Origin: Mesorhizobium atlanticum
GTDB taxonomy: Bacteria; Pseudomonadota; Alphaproteobacteria; Rhizobiales; Rhizobiaceae
NCBI RefSeq assembly: GCF_003289965.1
Contig: NZ_QMBQ01000010.1
Coordinates: forward strand, 181,093 to 245,092
Length of the DNA stretch: 64,000 nt
Direction: 5' to 3'
Under the pieces are notes generated by a model. The model was given only the letters and a program-made list of their open reading frames with translations. It was not told where the DNA came from and did no database searches. The translations under genes and the position numbers were made by a program. The first letter of the stretch is position 1. The number at the start of each line of letters is the position of its first letter. Shown here piece by piece: positions 44,705 to 52,986 of this stretch.

Positions 44705-45463
44705 TCACTTGCCCTGCGCCTTCATGAACTGCCCGAGCAGTTCCACCGGCAGGGGGAACACCACCGTCGACGAACGCTCGCCGGCAATGTCGTGCAGGGC
44801 CTCGAAATAGCGCAACTGCATGGCCTGCGGCTCGGTTGCCAGCATGCGGCCGGCCTCGACCAGCTTCGCCGCCGCCTGCTGCTCACCGTCGGCGTTGATC
44901 ACCTTGGCGCGGCGCAGCCGCTCGGCCTCGGCCTGCTTGGCGATGGCGCGGATCATGCTCTCATTGAGGTCGACATGCTTGATCTCGACATTGGAAACCT
45001 TGATGCCCCAGGCATCGGTGCGCTGGTCGAGTATTTCCTGGATGTCGCTGTTGAGCTTGTCGCGCTCGGCCAGCATCTCGTCGAGCTCATGCTTGCCGAG
45101 CACCGAGCGCAGCGTGGTCTGCGCCAGCTGGTTGGTGGCGGCCATGAAATCCTCGACCTGGATGATCGCCCGCTCGGCGTCGACGATGCGGAAATAGAGC
45201 ACGGCGTTGACCTTGACCGAGACATTGTCGCGCGAGATGACATCCTGCGGCGGCACGTCCTGCACCACCACGCGCAGGTCGACCCGCACCATCTGCTGGA
45301 CGAAGGGGACGAGGATGATCAGGCCGGGGCCTTTGACCCCGGTGAAGCGGCCGAGCGTGAAGACCACGCCGCGCTCATATTCCCTGAGAATGCGGATTGC
45401 CGCCGCCAGGAAAATGATCACAGCCACCGCAATGATGAGATAGGCCACGTATCCGACCATCAT
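44705..45463 (-). CDS. SPFH/Band 7 slipin-type protein
   Basis: Predicted 252 residues. One N-terminal membrane helix (YLIIAVAVIIFLAAAIRIL), then a Band 7 domain (YERGVVFTLGRFTGVKGPGL, VDLRVVVQDVPPQDVISRDN, NVEIKHVDLNESMIRAIAKQ) and a short coiled C-terminus. It overlaps the NfeD-type protease gene by ATGA. NfeD/stomatin operon pairs are widely conserved; the protease cleaves the C-terminal part of stomatin partners in archaeal homologues. Acts in membrane microdomains. Confidence 0.92.
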   Translation of the reverse strand: MMVGYVAYLIIAVAVIIFLAAAIRILREYERGVVFTLGRFTGVKGPGLIILVPFVQQMVRVDLRVVVQDVPPQDVISRDNVSVKVNAVLYFRIVDAERAIIQVEDFMAATNQLAQTTLRSVLGKHELDEMLAERDKLNSDIQEILDQRTDAWGIKVSNVEIKHVDLNESMIRAIAKQAEAERLRRAKVINADGEQQAAAKLVEAGRMLATEPQAMQLRYFEALHDIAGERSSTVVFPLPVELLGQFMKAQGK

Positions 45464-46827
45464 TTTATTGCTCCGTTGTTGCCTGCATCGCGACGCCGCA
45501 CCGTCAGCACGAGGTCGCTGACATCGGTCACCTCGACACGGTCGCCGGGCTGCATTGGCTCGCCTGCCCTCGCCCGCCAGCGCTCGCCCAAAGCCAGCAC
45601 ATGCCCCTCGCCGCCCTGCCAGTCGAGGATCTCGACCGGAAGGCCGCGCATCGCCTCGCCGCCGACGCGCGGCGGGTTCTTGCGCGCCGCCCAGACATAG
45701 GTGCCGGTGAGCAACGCCAGCCCGAGCGTCAGCGCGGCGGCCGGGCCGATGACCGCCCAGGACATGGCAAAGCCCGGCCCTTCGACCTTGAGCAGCATGG
45801 CGGAGCCCAGCAGGAAGGCGGCGACGCCGCCCAGCCCCAGCACCACGGTGGGGTTGAAGGCCTCGACGATCAGGAAGGCGACGCCGAGCATCATCAGGGC
45901 GAGACCGGTATAGTTGATCGGCAAGAGGTTCAGCGCATAGAGCCCGAGCACAAGGCAGATGGTGCCGATGACGCCCGGCGCCACGGCGCCCGGGGTGGTG
46001 AACTCGAAGACGATGCCGTAGACGCCGACCAGCATCAGGATGATTGCCGTGTTCGGGTCGGTGATGACGGCCAGCAACCGGATGAACCAGCCGGGCTCCA
46101 GAGTCTCGACCGGCAGTCCTCTGGTCGCCAGCACCTCTTTCCTGCCGGCCACCTCAACGGTGCGCCCGTCGGCAAGTTGCAGAAGCTCGGTGGTGTCGCG
46201 GGCGACGAAGTCGATGACATGTTCCTGCAGCGCGGCGTTGGCCGACAGGCTCGCCGCCTCGCGCACCGCCTTCTCGCCCCAGTCGCCATTGCGCCCGCGC
46301 ATCTCGGCGAGCGAGCGGATGAGCGCCACCGCGTCATTGGTCACCTTGGCCATCATCGCGTCGCCGGCCGGCTGCCCGCTTGCGTCCTTCTGGTCCTTGT
46401 CCTTCTCGCTGCCTGGAAGCGACGGCAGGCCGCCGAGCTCGACCGGCGTCGCGGCGCCGAGATTGGTGCCGGGCGCCATTGCCGCGACGTGGGTGGCGTA
46501 GAGGATGTAGGTGCCGGCGCTCGCCGCGTGGCCACCGGAGGGCGCGACATAACCGATGACGGGCACGGGCGAGGCCAGGATGTCGGCGATCATCTCGCGC
46601 ATCGAGGTGACGAGGCCGCCAGGCGTATCGAGCTGAAGGATGAGGACCGCGGCGTCGCGCCTGACGGCGGTGTCGAGCGCGTCCTCGAGCTGCCTGGTGC
46701 TTGCCGGCCCGATGGCGCCGTCGACGGCGATGCTCAACGCAACCTTCCCGCTCCCGGCGGAGGAGAAGGCAGAAACGGCCGCGCCCAAAAGAGCAACGGC
46801 GAAGAGGGCCACCCGCGCGATGCTCAC
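45460..46827 (-). CDS. NfeD family protein with ClpP-class serine protease domain
   Basis: Predicted 455 residues. Signal sequence, then a ClpP-like protease domain with LQLDTPGGLVTSMREMIADI and the nucleophile Ser in GGHAASAGTYIL. Next come four to five membrane helices and a C-terminal OB-fold NfeD domain (GRWRARAG-type ERWRARAGEPMQPGDRVEV). GTG at 46827 is preferred because GGAG lies eight bases upstream; TTG at 46848 is an alternative. It forms a pair with the slipin gene. Confidence 0.9.
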   Translation of the reverse strand: MSIARVALFAVALLGAAVSAFSSAGSGKVALSIAVDGAIGPASTRQLEDALDTAVRRDAAVLILQLDTPGGLVTSMREMIADILASPVPVIGYVAPSGGHAASAGTYILYATHVAAMAPGTNLGAATPVELGGLPSLPGSEKDKDQKDASGQPAGDAMMAKVTNDAVALIRSLAEMRGRNGDWGEKAVREAASLSANAALQEHVIDFVARDTTELLQLADGRTVEVAGRKEVLATRGLPVETLEPGWFIRLLAVITDPNTAIILMLVGVYGIVFEFTTPGAVAPGVIGTICLVLGLYALNLLPINYTGLALMMLGVAFLIVEAFNPTVVLGLGGVAAFLLGSAMLLKVEGPGFAMSWAVIGPAAALTLGLALLTGTYVWAARKNPPRVGGEAMRGLPVEILDWQGGEGHVLALGERWRARAGEPMQPGDRVEVTDVSDLVLTVRRRDAGNNGAIK

Positions 46828-47053
46828 GCTCAAAGCTCCATGGCCCAAATATGGGTTGTGTCGCGGCGAAGTCCAATGGGGCGTTGAAGGCGCGACGCGC
46901 GATCCTGCCCCGCAAAGCCGCTCGAGCGGCGATCACGAGGCGGCCATCGCTACTGCGACGATCCGGCGGCGCGGGAGACCCGCGCGAGGAATAAAATCGG
47001 CAAACAAACGCGGCCGGCCGGTGCTTCGTTACGCACAAGCCGGCCGCGTTGCG

Positions 47054-47362
47054 TCAATAGTCGGAGCCGCTCTCGACCACGACCGGACGATGATGGTGCC
47101 GGTGGCCGATCGAACTCGTGACGACGACCGTGTCGCGACGGTGATGGCGGTGACGCCAGCCGCGCTCGCCATTGTCGTAGAAGGCGATCGTGCCGTGATG
47201 ACGGTGATGAAGGCGGTGGCCTTCGTCATTGATGACGATCGCCGGGCGGTGGTGATAATAATGCCTGTGATGCGTCCTGATCATGACATCGGCCTCCGCC
47301 GCGGAAGCGACCGCGGGGGCGGCGACACAGAGCGCCAGGGCAGCAAGAAGCACTGTTTTCAT
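47054..47362 (-). CDS. His/Arg-rich small secreted protein
   Basis: Predicted 102 residues. The signal peptide MKTVLLAALALCVAAPAVASA precedes a mature chain rich in His, Arg and Tyr (HHRHYYHHRP, HRLHHRHH, HRHHRR, HRHHHRP), about one residue in four being His. A metal-binding (Zn, Cu, Ni) or acid-buffering role is inferred from composition only. AGGAATAGAGC precedes ATG. It resembles in style the three proteins at 61272-62673. Confidence 0.7.
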   Translation of the reverse strand: MKTVLLAALALCVAAPAVASAAEADVMIRTHHRHYYHHRPAIVINDEGHRLHHRHHGTIAFYDNGERGWRHRHHRRDTVVVTSSIGHRHHHRPVVVESGSDY

Positions 47363-47490
47363 TGCTCTATTCCTAATTCCTGAACTCGTCCCTTCGCCGG
47401 ATAAACAGCCGCCCGCCGCTTTGGTTCCGATCCGGGTTGCATCGCGCAGCGGGAGCGCGGCAGGCGGAAAAGCACGGCTGGCGGCAAGGC

Positions 47491-47685
47491 TCAGCTTTCG
47501 CGCCGACGCCGAAGCGCCATGTAGCGCAGGTAGGTCTTGGCGGCGGCGTCGCAGGCGCGCCGCCCGGGGCCGTTGGCCTCGATCATCGTTTTGGCGAGCC
47601 TGGGCGGCAGGCCGTATTTGCTGGCGAAGAACGCCGGCTCGTATGGTTGGTCGTCCACATCGTCCGTCGGTCTATCGAGGCTCAT
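47491..47685 (-). CDS. small conserved protein, unknown function
   Basis: Predicted 64 residues: MSLDRPTDDVDDQPYEPAFF, then ASKYGLPPRLAKTMI and a basic tail (YLRYMALRRRRES). The GLPPRLAK segment resembles a helix-turn-helix-like DUF3606-type small protein. AGGGAGCAGAC precedes the ATG. Cytoplasmic. Function unknown. Confidence 0.65.
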   Translation of the reverse strand: MSLDRPTDDVDDQPYEPAFFASKYGLPPRLAKTMIEANGPGRRACDAAAKTYLRYMALRRRRES

Positions 47686-47897
47686 GTCTGCTCCCTATCG
47701 GCGGCGCGCGCAAATCAGCGCGCGTGCCAATGCGAAACCCTGGGTTTGGTTGCGTCGCTCGGCCCTCTTCGCGCGCCGGTCCGACCTCGGTCCGACATCG
47801 CGTTGCGACCGTGGCCTGATCAGGGGAACGAAGGCTTCCCACCCCCGTTTGCCAGCGTGGAACGCGCGGCATGCGCCCGCCAACAGGAGCAACGAAC

Positions 47898-47999
47898 ATG
47901 GACGACAATCGCAACAGTGTTCTGGAGGCGCGCTGGCTGCTGGCCGTGCCGGTATCGGTGCTGCTCACCGTGCTTGTAGCCGGCATGCTGCTCGGATAG
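47898..47999 (+). CDS. 33-residue single-helix membrane protein
   Basis: ATG at 47898 has AGGAG ten bases upstream. The peptide begins MDDNRNSVLEARW and then forms one hydrophobic helix ending GMLLG, with no basic C-tail. Only six bases separate its stop from the start of the permease-like gene at 48006, so the two are likely co-translated. It may be a small subunit or regulator of that protein (inference). Confidence 0.6.
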   Translation: MDDNRNSVLEARWLLAVPVSVLLTVLVAGMLLG

Positions 48000-48005
48000 G
48001 CGGCG

Positions 48006-48404
48006 ATGAACCGCCTGCTCTTCCGCGCCGCGGATTTCCTGTCGCGCCCGCCGGGCTTCTACGCAATGCTTGCCGCCATGGCCGCCTGCACGCTGCTGGT
48101 GCCCTTCGGGCTTACAAACGTGGTGACCTATGCCCTGTCGGTGGCGGCCATCATCATCACCGGGGTGGTCCTCATCCAGGGCTACCGGGACACCGCCGCT
48201 ATCCACGCCAAGCTCGACGAGATCGTCATTGCGCTGAAGCAGACGCGCAACGACGTGGTCGGGCTCGAACATTCCGAGCCGCATGAGATCAAGTCCAAGC
48301 TGGTGGAACTGGAGATGGAGGCCGAGCGCCTGGAGGCTTCGGGAAGCTCGAATGGCGCAAGGGATGAGGCCGGCGCCCCAGTGGGCGGGGGTTCGTTGGG
48401 GTAG
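48006..48404 (+). CDS. low-affinity iron permease family protein
   Basis: Predicted 132 residues. Two membrane helices (PGFYAMLAAMAACTLLVPFG; VVTYALSVAAIIITGVVLIQ) are followed by KLDEIVIALKQTRNDVVGLE, the C-terminal signature of the low-affinity iron permease/DUF family PF04120. Iron transport is not established for bacterial members. It directly follows the 33-residue membrane protein gene. Confidence 0.8.
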   Translation: MNRLLFRAADFLSRPPGFYAMLAAMAACTLLVPFGLTNVVTYALSVAAIIITGVVLIQGYRDTAAIHAKLDEIVIALKQTRNDVVGLEHSEPHEIKSKLVELEMEAERLEASGSSNGARDEAGAPVGGGSLG

Positions 48405-48574
48405 CTGAGGCACCGGCCGAAGGCGGAATGGGCACCGCCGCCAGGCAAAGATAGGCCTCGCGGGCGGCGGCGAAATTACGCGATCGCGGAAGCGTCTCCG
48501 ACCCGCGAAGCCATCCCGGCGCAGCGTTCACCCGGGCCGATCGGAACAAACGCCTGGCATCGCCGTTTGCGGGG

Positions 48575-48823
48575 ATGGTTATGTTCGCTCCACTCGATAT
48601 GCATGGCGAGAAGCGCGCCGATCTCCACCGGGCCGCAAGGCTGTCGATGCTGCATGAGCGCGTGGTGAAGCGCTTCGACAGGGTCGACCATTTCGCCGAT
48701 GCCGCGGAGACGGCCGCGGCCGCTTTCGTCGAGGCCACCCATCGGCCGGCCATCATGGCCCCTCCATTCAGGCCGATCAGGAAATCACAACAAATGGCGG
48801 CCGGCTGGACACTTGGGCTGTGA
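48575..48823 (+). CDS. possible small protein, unknown function
   Basis: Predicted 82 residues. The central part (MHGEKRADLHRAARLSML, then a helical acidic/Ala-rich stretch ending AFVEA) shows strong third-position GC preference, unlike the flanks. No good ribosome-binding site is seen. The rest of the 48405-48896 gap appears empty. A minus-strand frame over the same bases is the competing reading. Confidence 0.35.
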   Translation: MVMFAPLDMHGEKRADLHRAARLSMLHERVVKRFDRVDHFADAAETAAAAFVEATHRPAIMAPPFRPIRKSQQMAAGWTLGL

Positions 48824-48896
48824 GTTCCCGAGGGGCGGCATGAAACGGTCAGGCAGACGGCCGAGCTTCATCACAAAGCGAGGTTGACGTTCCGGA

Positions 48897-50324
48897 TCAG
48901 GCGCCCCGGGGCTTCCCGCGATCACCGACAAACCCAATCGCCACCGCGACCGCGACCAACCCCGCGGCCACCGCAAAGGTCATTGCCATCCCGTGCGCGA
49001 CTGCGGCCGGGGCCGCCGCCGCGATGTCCCTCGTCCCCACGGCGAAGGCGAACACCGCGCCCATCACCGCCGCGCCGGTGACGAGGCCGAGATTGCGCGA
49101 GAGGCTGAGCATGCCCGACACCACGCCGCGCTCGCTGCTGTCGACATCGGCCATGACGGCGGTGTTGTTGGCGGCCTGGAAGAGTTGGTAGCCCGGCGTC
49201 AGCACGGCGATGGCTGCCGCGTAGCCGGCAACGCCGAAGAGACTCGGGAGTGCCGCGAGCGCGGCGCAGCCGGCGACCATCAGCGCCAGGCCGGCGACGA
49301 CCATCGCGGCCGCACCCAGCCGGTCGACGATACGCCCGGCAATGACGCCGCAGACCGCCGAGACCACGGGGCCGATCGACAGCACGGCTCCGGTCGCCGC
49401 TTCGCTCAAGCCCAGCGCGCGCGACAGAAAGAACGGGCCGACGACCAAGGTGGCCATCATCACCGTCGAGACCAGCGCGTTCATGGCGAGGCTCGGCGCC
49501 AGCACCCTGTCGCGCAACAGCGCGAGCTTGACCAGGGGCGACGCCACCCTGGCCTCGGCGACGACGAACAGCGCCGCGCCGACCATGGCCGCGCCGAGCA
49601 GCGCCGCGTTGAGGCCGCCGAAATGGCCGCGCCCGATGGTCATGGCCAACGCATAGGCGGCAAGGGTGGCGGCGAGCAGCAGCGTGCCCGGTACATCGAA
49701 GCGGGCCTTCGCGCCCGTCGCCTGGCGCACGATGCCCGCCGCCGGCAGGGCGCGCCAGGCGGCAAGCAGCGCGACGCCGCCCAGCGCGGCATTGACGAGG
49801 AAGATCGAGCGCCAGCCGAGAGCGGCGATCAGCACGCCGCCGAGCGAGGGGCCGAGCGCCGTGCCTATCGCGGACATGGTGCCGAGCAGGCCCATGGCGC
49901 TGCCGATGCGCTCTTTCGGCACCGTCTCGCCGACGACGGCTATCGTCAGCGCCATCATCACCGCCGCGCCCAGCCCCTGCACGGCGCGCGCGGCGATCAG
50001 CAGCGCCAGCGACGGCGCGAGCGCGGCCGCAAACGAGGCGGCGCTGAACAGCGCCAGGCCGGCGATCAGCAGCAGCCGTCGTCCGACGAGATCGCCGAGG
50101 CGCCCGACGCTGACGATCAGCGCCGTGATGGCGAGCAGATAGGCGAGCACCACCCATTGCACCGCCGGAAAGGACGCGGCGAAGACCACGCTCAGCGTCG
50201 GCAGCGCGACATTGGCTATGCTGGTGGCGAGCGAGGAGACGAGCATGGCCAAAGACAGGCTGGCCAGCGCGCCCGCCGTCGAGCGGCTTACGGGCGCGGC
50301 GCGGATCTCAGCAATATCGGCCAT
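48897..50324 (-). CDS. MFS transporter, DHA2-like drug exporter
   Basis: Predicted 475 residues with about 14 hydrophobic helices. MFS motifs: GRLGDLVGRRLLLIAGLALF (loop 2-3), ARAVQGLGAAVMMALTIAVV, and motif C-like LGTMSAIGTALGPSLGGVLI of drug:proton antiporters. ATG at 50324 has GGAGAAG upstream. It is divergent from a LysR-type gene broken by a frameshift, a typical regulator/exporter pair. Substrate unknown. Confidence 0.88.
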   Translation of the reverse strand: MADIAEIRAAPVSRSTAGALASLSLAMLVSSLATSIANVALPTLSVVFAASFPAVQWVVLAYLLAITALIVSVGRLGDLVGRRLLLIAGLALFSAASFAAALAPSLALLIAARAVQGLGAAVMMALTIAVVGETVPKERIGSAMGLLGTMSAIGTALGPSLGGVLIAALGWRSIFLVNAALGGVALLAAWRALPAAGIVRQATGAKARFDVPGTLLLAATLAAYALAMTIGRGHFGGLNAALLGAAMVGAALFVVAEARVASPLVKLALLRDRVLAPSLAMNALVSTVMMATLVVGPFFLSRALGLSEAATGAVLSIGPVVSAVCGVIAGRIVDRLGAAAMVVAGLALMVAGCAALAALPSLFGVAGYAAAIAVLTPGYQLFQAANNTAVMADVDSSERGVVSGMLSLSRNLGLVTGAAVMGAVFAFAVGTRDIAAAAPAAVAHGMAMTFAVAAGLVAVAVAIGFVGDRGKPRGA

Positions 50325-50396
50325 GATGTCTTCTCCGTCGGGTGAACTCGGCGGGAAGATAGGCGTCCAGCCGATATGGCGGAACGCGCAGCATTT

Positions 50397-50452
50397 GCAC
50401 TTGATCAGTGCATGAAACGCCATGTCATCGAGCGACAACCATGCTATGGTTG
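50397..50452. promoter_or_regulatory. two palindromes in the MFS/LysR divergent gap
   Basis: GCACT-TGATC-AGTGC lies at 50397-50411 and CAACCAT-GCT-ATGGTTG at 50436-50452, the second ending five bases before the LysR-type start. Both are perfect arms and good candidates for regulator binding sites. Confidence 0.45.
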
Positions 50453-50457
50453 CGCTT

Positions 50458-51365
50458 ATGTCGCGACCCGATCTCAACCTGCTCGTCACGCTGGATGTGC
50501 TGCTCGCCGAAGGCAGCGTCGCCAAGGCGGCGCGGCGCCTGAAGCTCAGTCCTTCGGCGATGAGCCGGGCCCTGGCGAGGCTGCGCGAGGCGACCGGCGA
50601 CCCGCTGCTGGTGCGCGGCGGGCGAGGCCTGGTGCCGACGCCGCGCGCCGTCGAGCTTGGCACGGAGGTCGGCCGGCTGGTGAAGGAGGCGGAAGCGGTG
50701 CTGCGGCCCGCCGAGCGGCTTGACCTTGACGGCTCAACCGCAGCTTCACGCTGCGCAACAGCGACGGCTTCGTCGAGAATTTCGGCCCGGCGCTGTTGGC
50801 CCGCGCGTCGCGGGAAGCGCCGGGCGTGCAATTGCGCTTCGTGCCCAAGCCCGACAAGGACAGCGGCCCGATGCGCGAGGGCGCGGTCGACCTGGAGACC
50901 GGCGTGATCGGCAATACGACCGGGCCGGAGGTGCGTTCGCAGGCGTTGTTCCGCGACCGCTTCGTCGGCGTCGCGCGGGCCGGCCATCCCTTGAGCGAAG
51001 GCCGCGTCACCGCCGCCCGCTTCGCCGCCGGCCGCCACATATTGATCTCGCGGCGCGGGCTCGATCGCGGCCCGGTGGATGACGCGCTGGAGCTCGCCGG
51101 GCTGACGCGGACAATCGCGACCGTGGTCGGGGGCTTCGCCGAGGCGCTGGCGCTGGCGCGCGGCTCGGACCTGATCGCCACGGTGCCGGAGCGCTATACG
51201 GGCACGCTGCGCGAGGGCCTGTTCACCTTCACGCTGCCGGTCAAGCTTGCCCCGCTGACGATCTCGCTGTTGTGGCATCCGAGGCTCGATGCCGATCCGG
51301 CGCATCGCTGGCTGCGGGGGCTGGTGAAGGAGGTGTGTGGCGGAACGCGTAACCCCGGCCCTTGA
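50458..51365 (+). pseudogene. LysR family regulator, frameshifted
   Basis: The first part reads MSRPDLNLLVTLDVLLAEGS and AKAARRLKLSPSAMSRALAR, a normal LysR HTH. After AERLDLDG near 50731 the frame turns to nonsense. Homologous reading resumes in another frame as LNRSFTLRNSDGFVENFGPA and continues to GGTRNPGP at 51365. One missing base (probably a G in GACGG-CTC) restores a full regulator of about 300 residues. It is either a true recent pseudogene or an assembly error. A frame start at 50422 is also open. Its partner MFS gene is divergent. Confidence 0.82.
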
Positions 51366-51412
51366 GAGGGATTGACGCGGCGAGGAAGCAACCACGCGCC
51401 ACGGGACTCTTC

Positions 51413-51441
51413 TTTAACATTAGCTCTTACTAACGTATAAT
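51413..51441 (+). promoter_or_regulatory. AT-rich promoter with consensus TATAAT
   Basis: A perfect -10 TATAAT at 51436-51441 with TTTAAC 17 bases upstream (51413-51418) lies in an AT-rich stretch unlike the surroundings. Transcription would begin near 51448, only about ten bases before the GTG start of the next gene. Confidence 0.55.
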
Positions 51442-51457
51442 ATGGGAAGAAAAAACC

Positions 51458-51730
51458 GTGCCGTTCATGGAACCCGTGGCATGTTCACCGCGTTGCCGGG
51501 CGCTTTTGAAACAGCCGGAGGCTCGCTTGAGCGAATTCAGGAAGTTCGCCTGCCCCCGGTGCCTGGGCGCCGGCAAGGTGTTCGAGTGTGAAAAGCAGGT
51601 GGCGTCGAACGGCTCATGCTGTCCCTCGGGCATGTTGCGCGACAATTGCCCTGGACAACGGGTTTCCTGCCAGGCCTGCAACGGAACCGGCCTGCGCGGC
51701 TACGGCGCACCCCCTCTCTTGCAGGACTGA
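51458..51730 (+). CDS. small protein with DnaJ-type zinc-finger motifs
   Basis: Predicted 90 residues from GTG at 51458 (ATG at 51467 is the alternative). Two CxxCxGxG-like motifs, CPRCLGAGKVFEC and CQACNGTGLRG, pair across a loop with further cysteines (SCCPSG, DNCPG), as in the zinc-binding domain of DnaJ. There is no J-domain. It may bind zinc and protein partners. The promoter is unusually strong and the leader very short. Confidence 0.6.
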   Translation: MPFMEPVACSPRCRALLKQPEARLSEFRKFACPRCLGAGKVFECEKQVASNGSCCPSGMLRDNCPGQRVSCQACNGTGLRGYGAPPLLQD

Positions 51731-51808
51731 GCCGCGACAGGGCGATCACGGCATCTGGGCTGGCGAGCCTGTGGCACATGTGGAGGATCTGAAAGATCGC
51801 GACGCGCT

Positions 51809-51931
51809 TCAGGCGCTGGCGCCACCCATCAGCGCCGCGACCAATGTCGCCAGGAAGACAAGCAGCCCCAATGCGAGTCGATCCAGCCACCCCCGCCGCC
51901 TGGCAAGGATCTCGAACAACCGATTGGTCAT
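51809..51931 (-). CDS. 40-residue single-helix membrane protein
   Basis: ATG at 51931 is preceded by GGGGGGAAG at good spacing. The peptide begins MTNRLFEILARRRGWLDRL and continues with one hydrophobic helix (LGLLVFLATLVAALMGG). The basic N-terminus predicts N-in topology. It is too short to resemble a known family with certainty. Confidence 0.6.
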   Translation of the reverse strand: MTNRLFEILARRRGWLDRLALGLLVFLATLVAALMGGASA

Positions 51932-51972
51932 CGCAACTTCCCCCCTTTCGCTGCGCGATACTCTACCATGCC

Positions 51973-51993
51973 TTTCATGAGAACATCATGAAA
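51973..51993. promoter_or_regulatory. palindrome TTTCATGA-N5-TCATGAAA
   Basis: A perfect 8-bp inverted repeat with a five-base spacer, about 40 bp upstream of the 40-residue membrane protein gene. It is a plausible operator for that gene. Confidence 0.4.
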
Positions 51994-52715
51994 TGACTCA
52001 CACAGCCTCCGATGCCGCTTCAAGGGGAAATCGGCCGCTGCCGGCCGCCCGATGGCGCGCGGCCAAATGCACCCAAAAAAAGTCGGGGGCAGCGGGAAAT
52101 GTCGGCCGGCGAAAAATCAGCCTATTCAAGCAGATAGGCATATAAGCCCGGTCAAGCGCGAAAAGCCCGGAATTCCGCCGTTTCGCGGCGGCGCCGGAAT
52201 GGCCGCAAGGGACATTTCCGGCACAAAAACGCGGCGCAAAAGCCGCTTCCAGCCGACCGCTGCCGGCGTTGACAGGGCACCGCGCCAATGGCACTCCGCA
52301 AGCACTGGTCACGCCATGACCGTTGCTGTTGGGGACGGACGGGGTTTCAGCAGCTTGGCGGCGGCGCCGGACGGGCGGGCACCTGCAGTGCACCGCCCGC
52401 TCCTGGCCGACCCGGCTCCAACTCTAAAACAGCTTGCTTGAAAACCGATCGGGTCGACGGCGCGTTCCTGGGATTTCAGAACGTGAGGCCGCAGGACCGC
52501 AAGGCGGCGGTCACCGCCGAAAGCCTGTCACGTCTGGTCGCTATATGGCTTCTTCATCGGCTGTCTCGGCCCGATCGACGATGGGATCAGGACCGCAAGA
52601 TATGCCCTGCGTCCGCCGCGTCGAGCGGGGGCCGAATTTGACCGCCCTGCAACTGACGCCAAACAATTGGCCGGCAAGCCGAGAGGCCGCCGGCCGATTG
52701 TCATCCGCGTCCGCG
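51994..52715. other. 722-bp gap, no gene recognised
   Basis: Open frames here lack ribosome-binding sites and coding-like composition. Small hairpins are visible, such as GCCTAT...ATAGGC near 52124-52143 and a GC-rich one around 52170-52200. An isolated TTGACA (52269-52274) has no matching -10. It may hold an untranslated RNA, but nothing can be called. Confidence 0.4.
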
Positions 52716-52808
52716 TTACTCCTTGACGTTCGAAGGAATGGCAATCGCAACGACGCTCGACAGCTTCTGGCGCTTCGACAGCGCCGGCTTCTCGTAAGTC
52801 TTCTTCAT
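52716..52808 (-). CDS. 30-residue RiPP precursor-like peptide (lasso-type leader)
   Basis: ATG at 52808 follows AAGGGG at five-base spacing. The peptide starts MKKTYEKPALSKRQKL and ends in a hydrophobic stretch and IPSNVKE. The Y-x-x-P-x-L motif near the N-terminus is the leader element bound by the RRE (B1) protein in lasso-peptide systems, and short MKKTYEKP-type peptides are annotated as putative RiPP precursors in rhizobia. No protease, cyclase or RRE gene lies nearby, and the C-terminal part lacks an obvious ring-forming Asp/Glu at position 7-9. It is an orphan precursor or a peptide co-opted for another role. Confidence 0.6.
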   Translation of the reverse strand: MKKTYEKPALSKRQKLSSVVAIAIPSNVKE

Positions 52809-52986
52809 AGGGAACCCCTTTGCCCGGTTTTGCGCCCGCACCACGCAACGCCAAAGGTCTCCCGTCAAAGAAAATCCGTGTCATCGAAGCACGATGAGGA
52901 CTGACTGCGAGCGAAAGCATGTGGGCTGTGGCGCGCCGGCAACATCCGGCGCCGTCCTCCGACAGACCTTTGAGACCCGCCTCGGC

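Noticed and set aside
52052..52441. Plus-strand open frame of 129 codons in the 722-bp gap
   Set aside because: Composition does not look coding, no ribosome-binding site, no domain pattern.
52434..52904. Plus-strand open frame across the RiPP-like gene
   Set aside because: No ribosome-binding site and random-looking composition. The minus-strand 30-codon gene has a proper Shine-Dalgarno and a recognisable leader.
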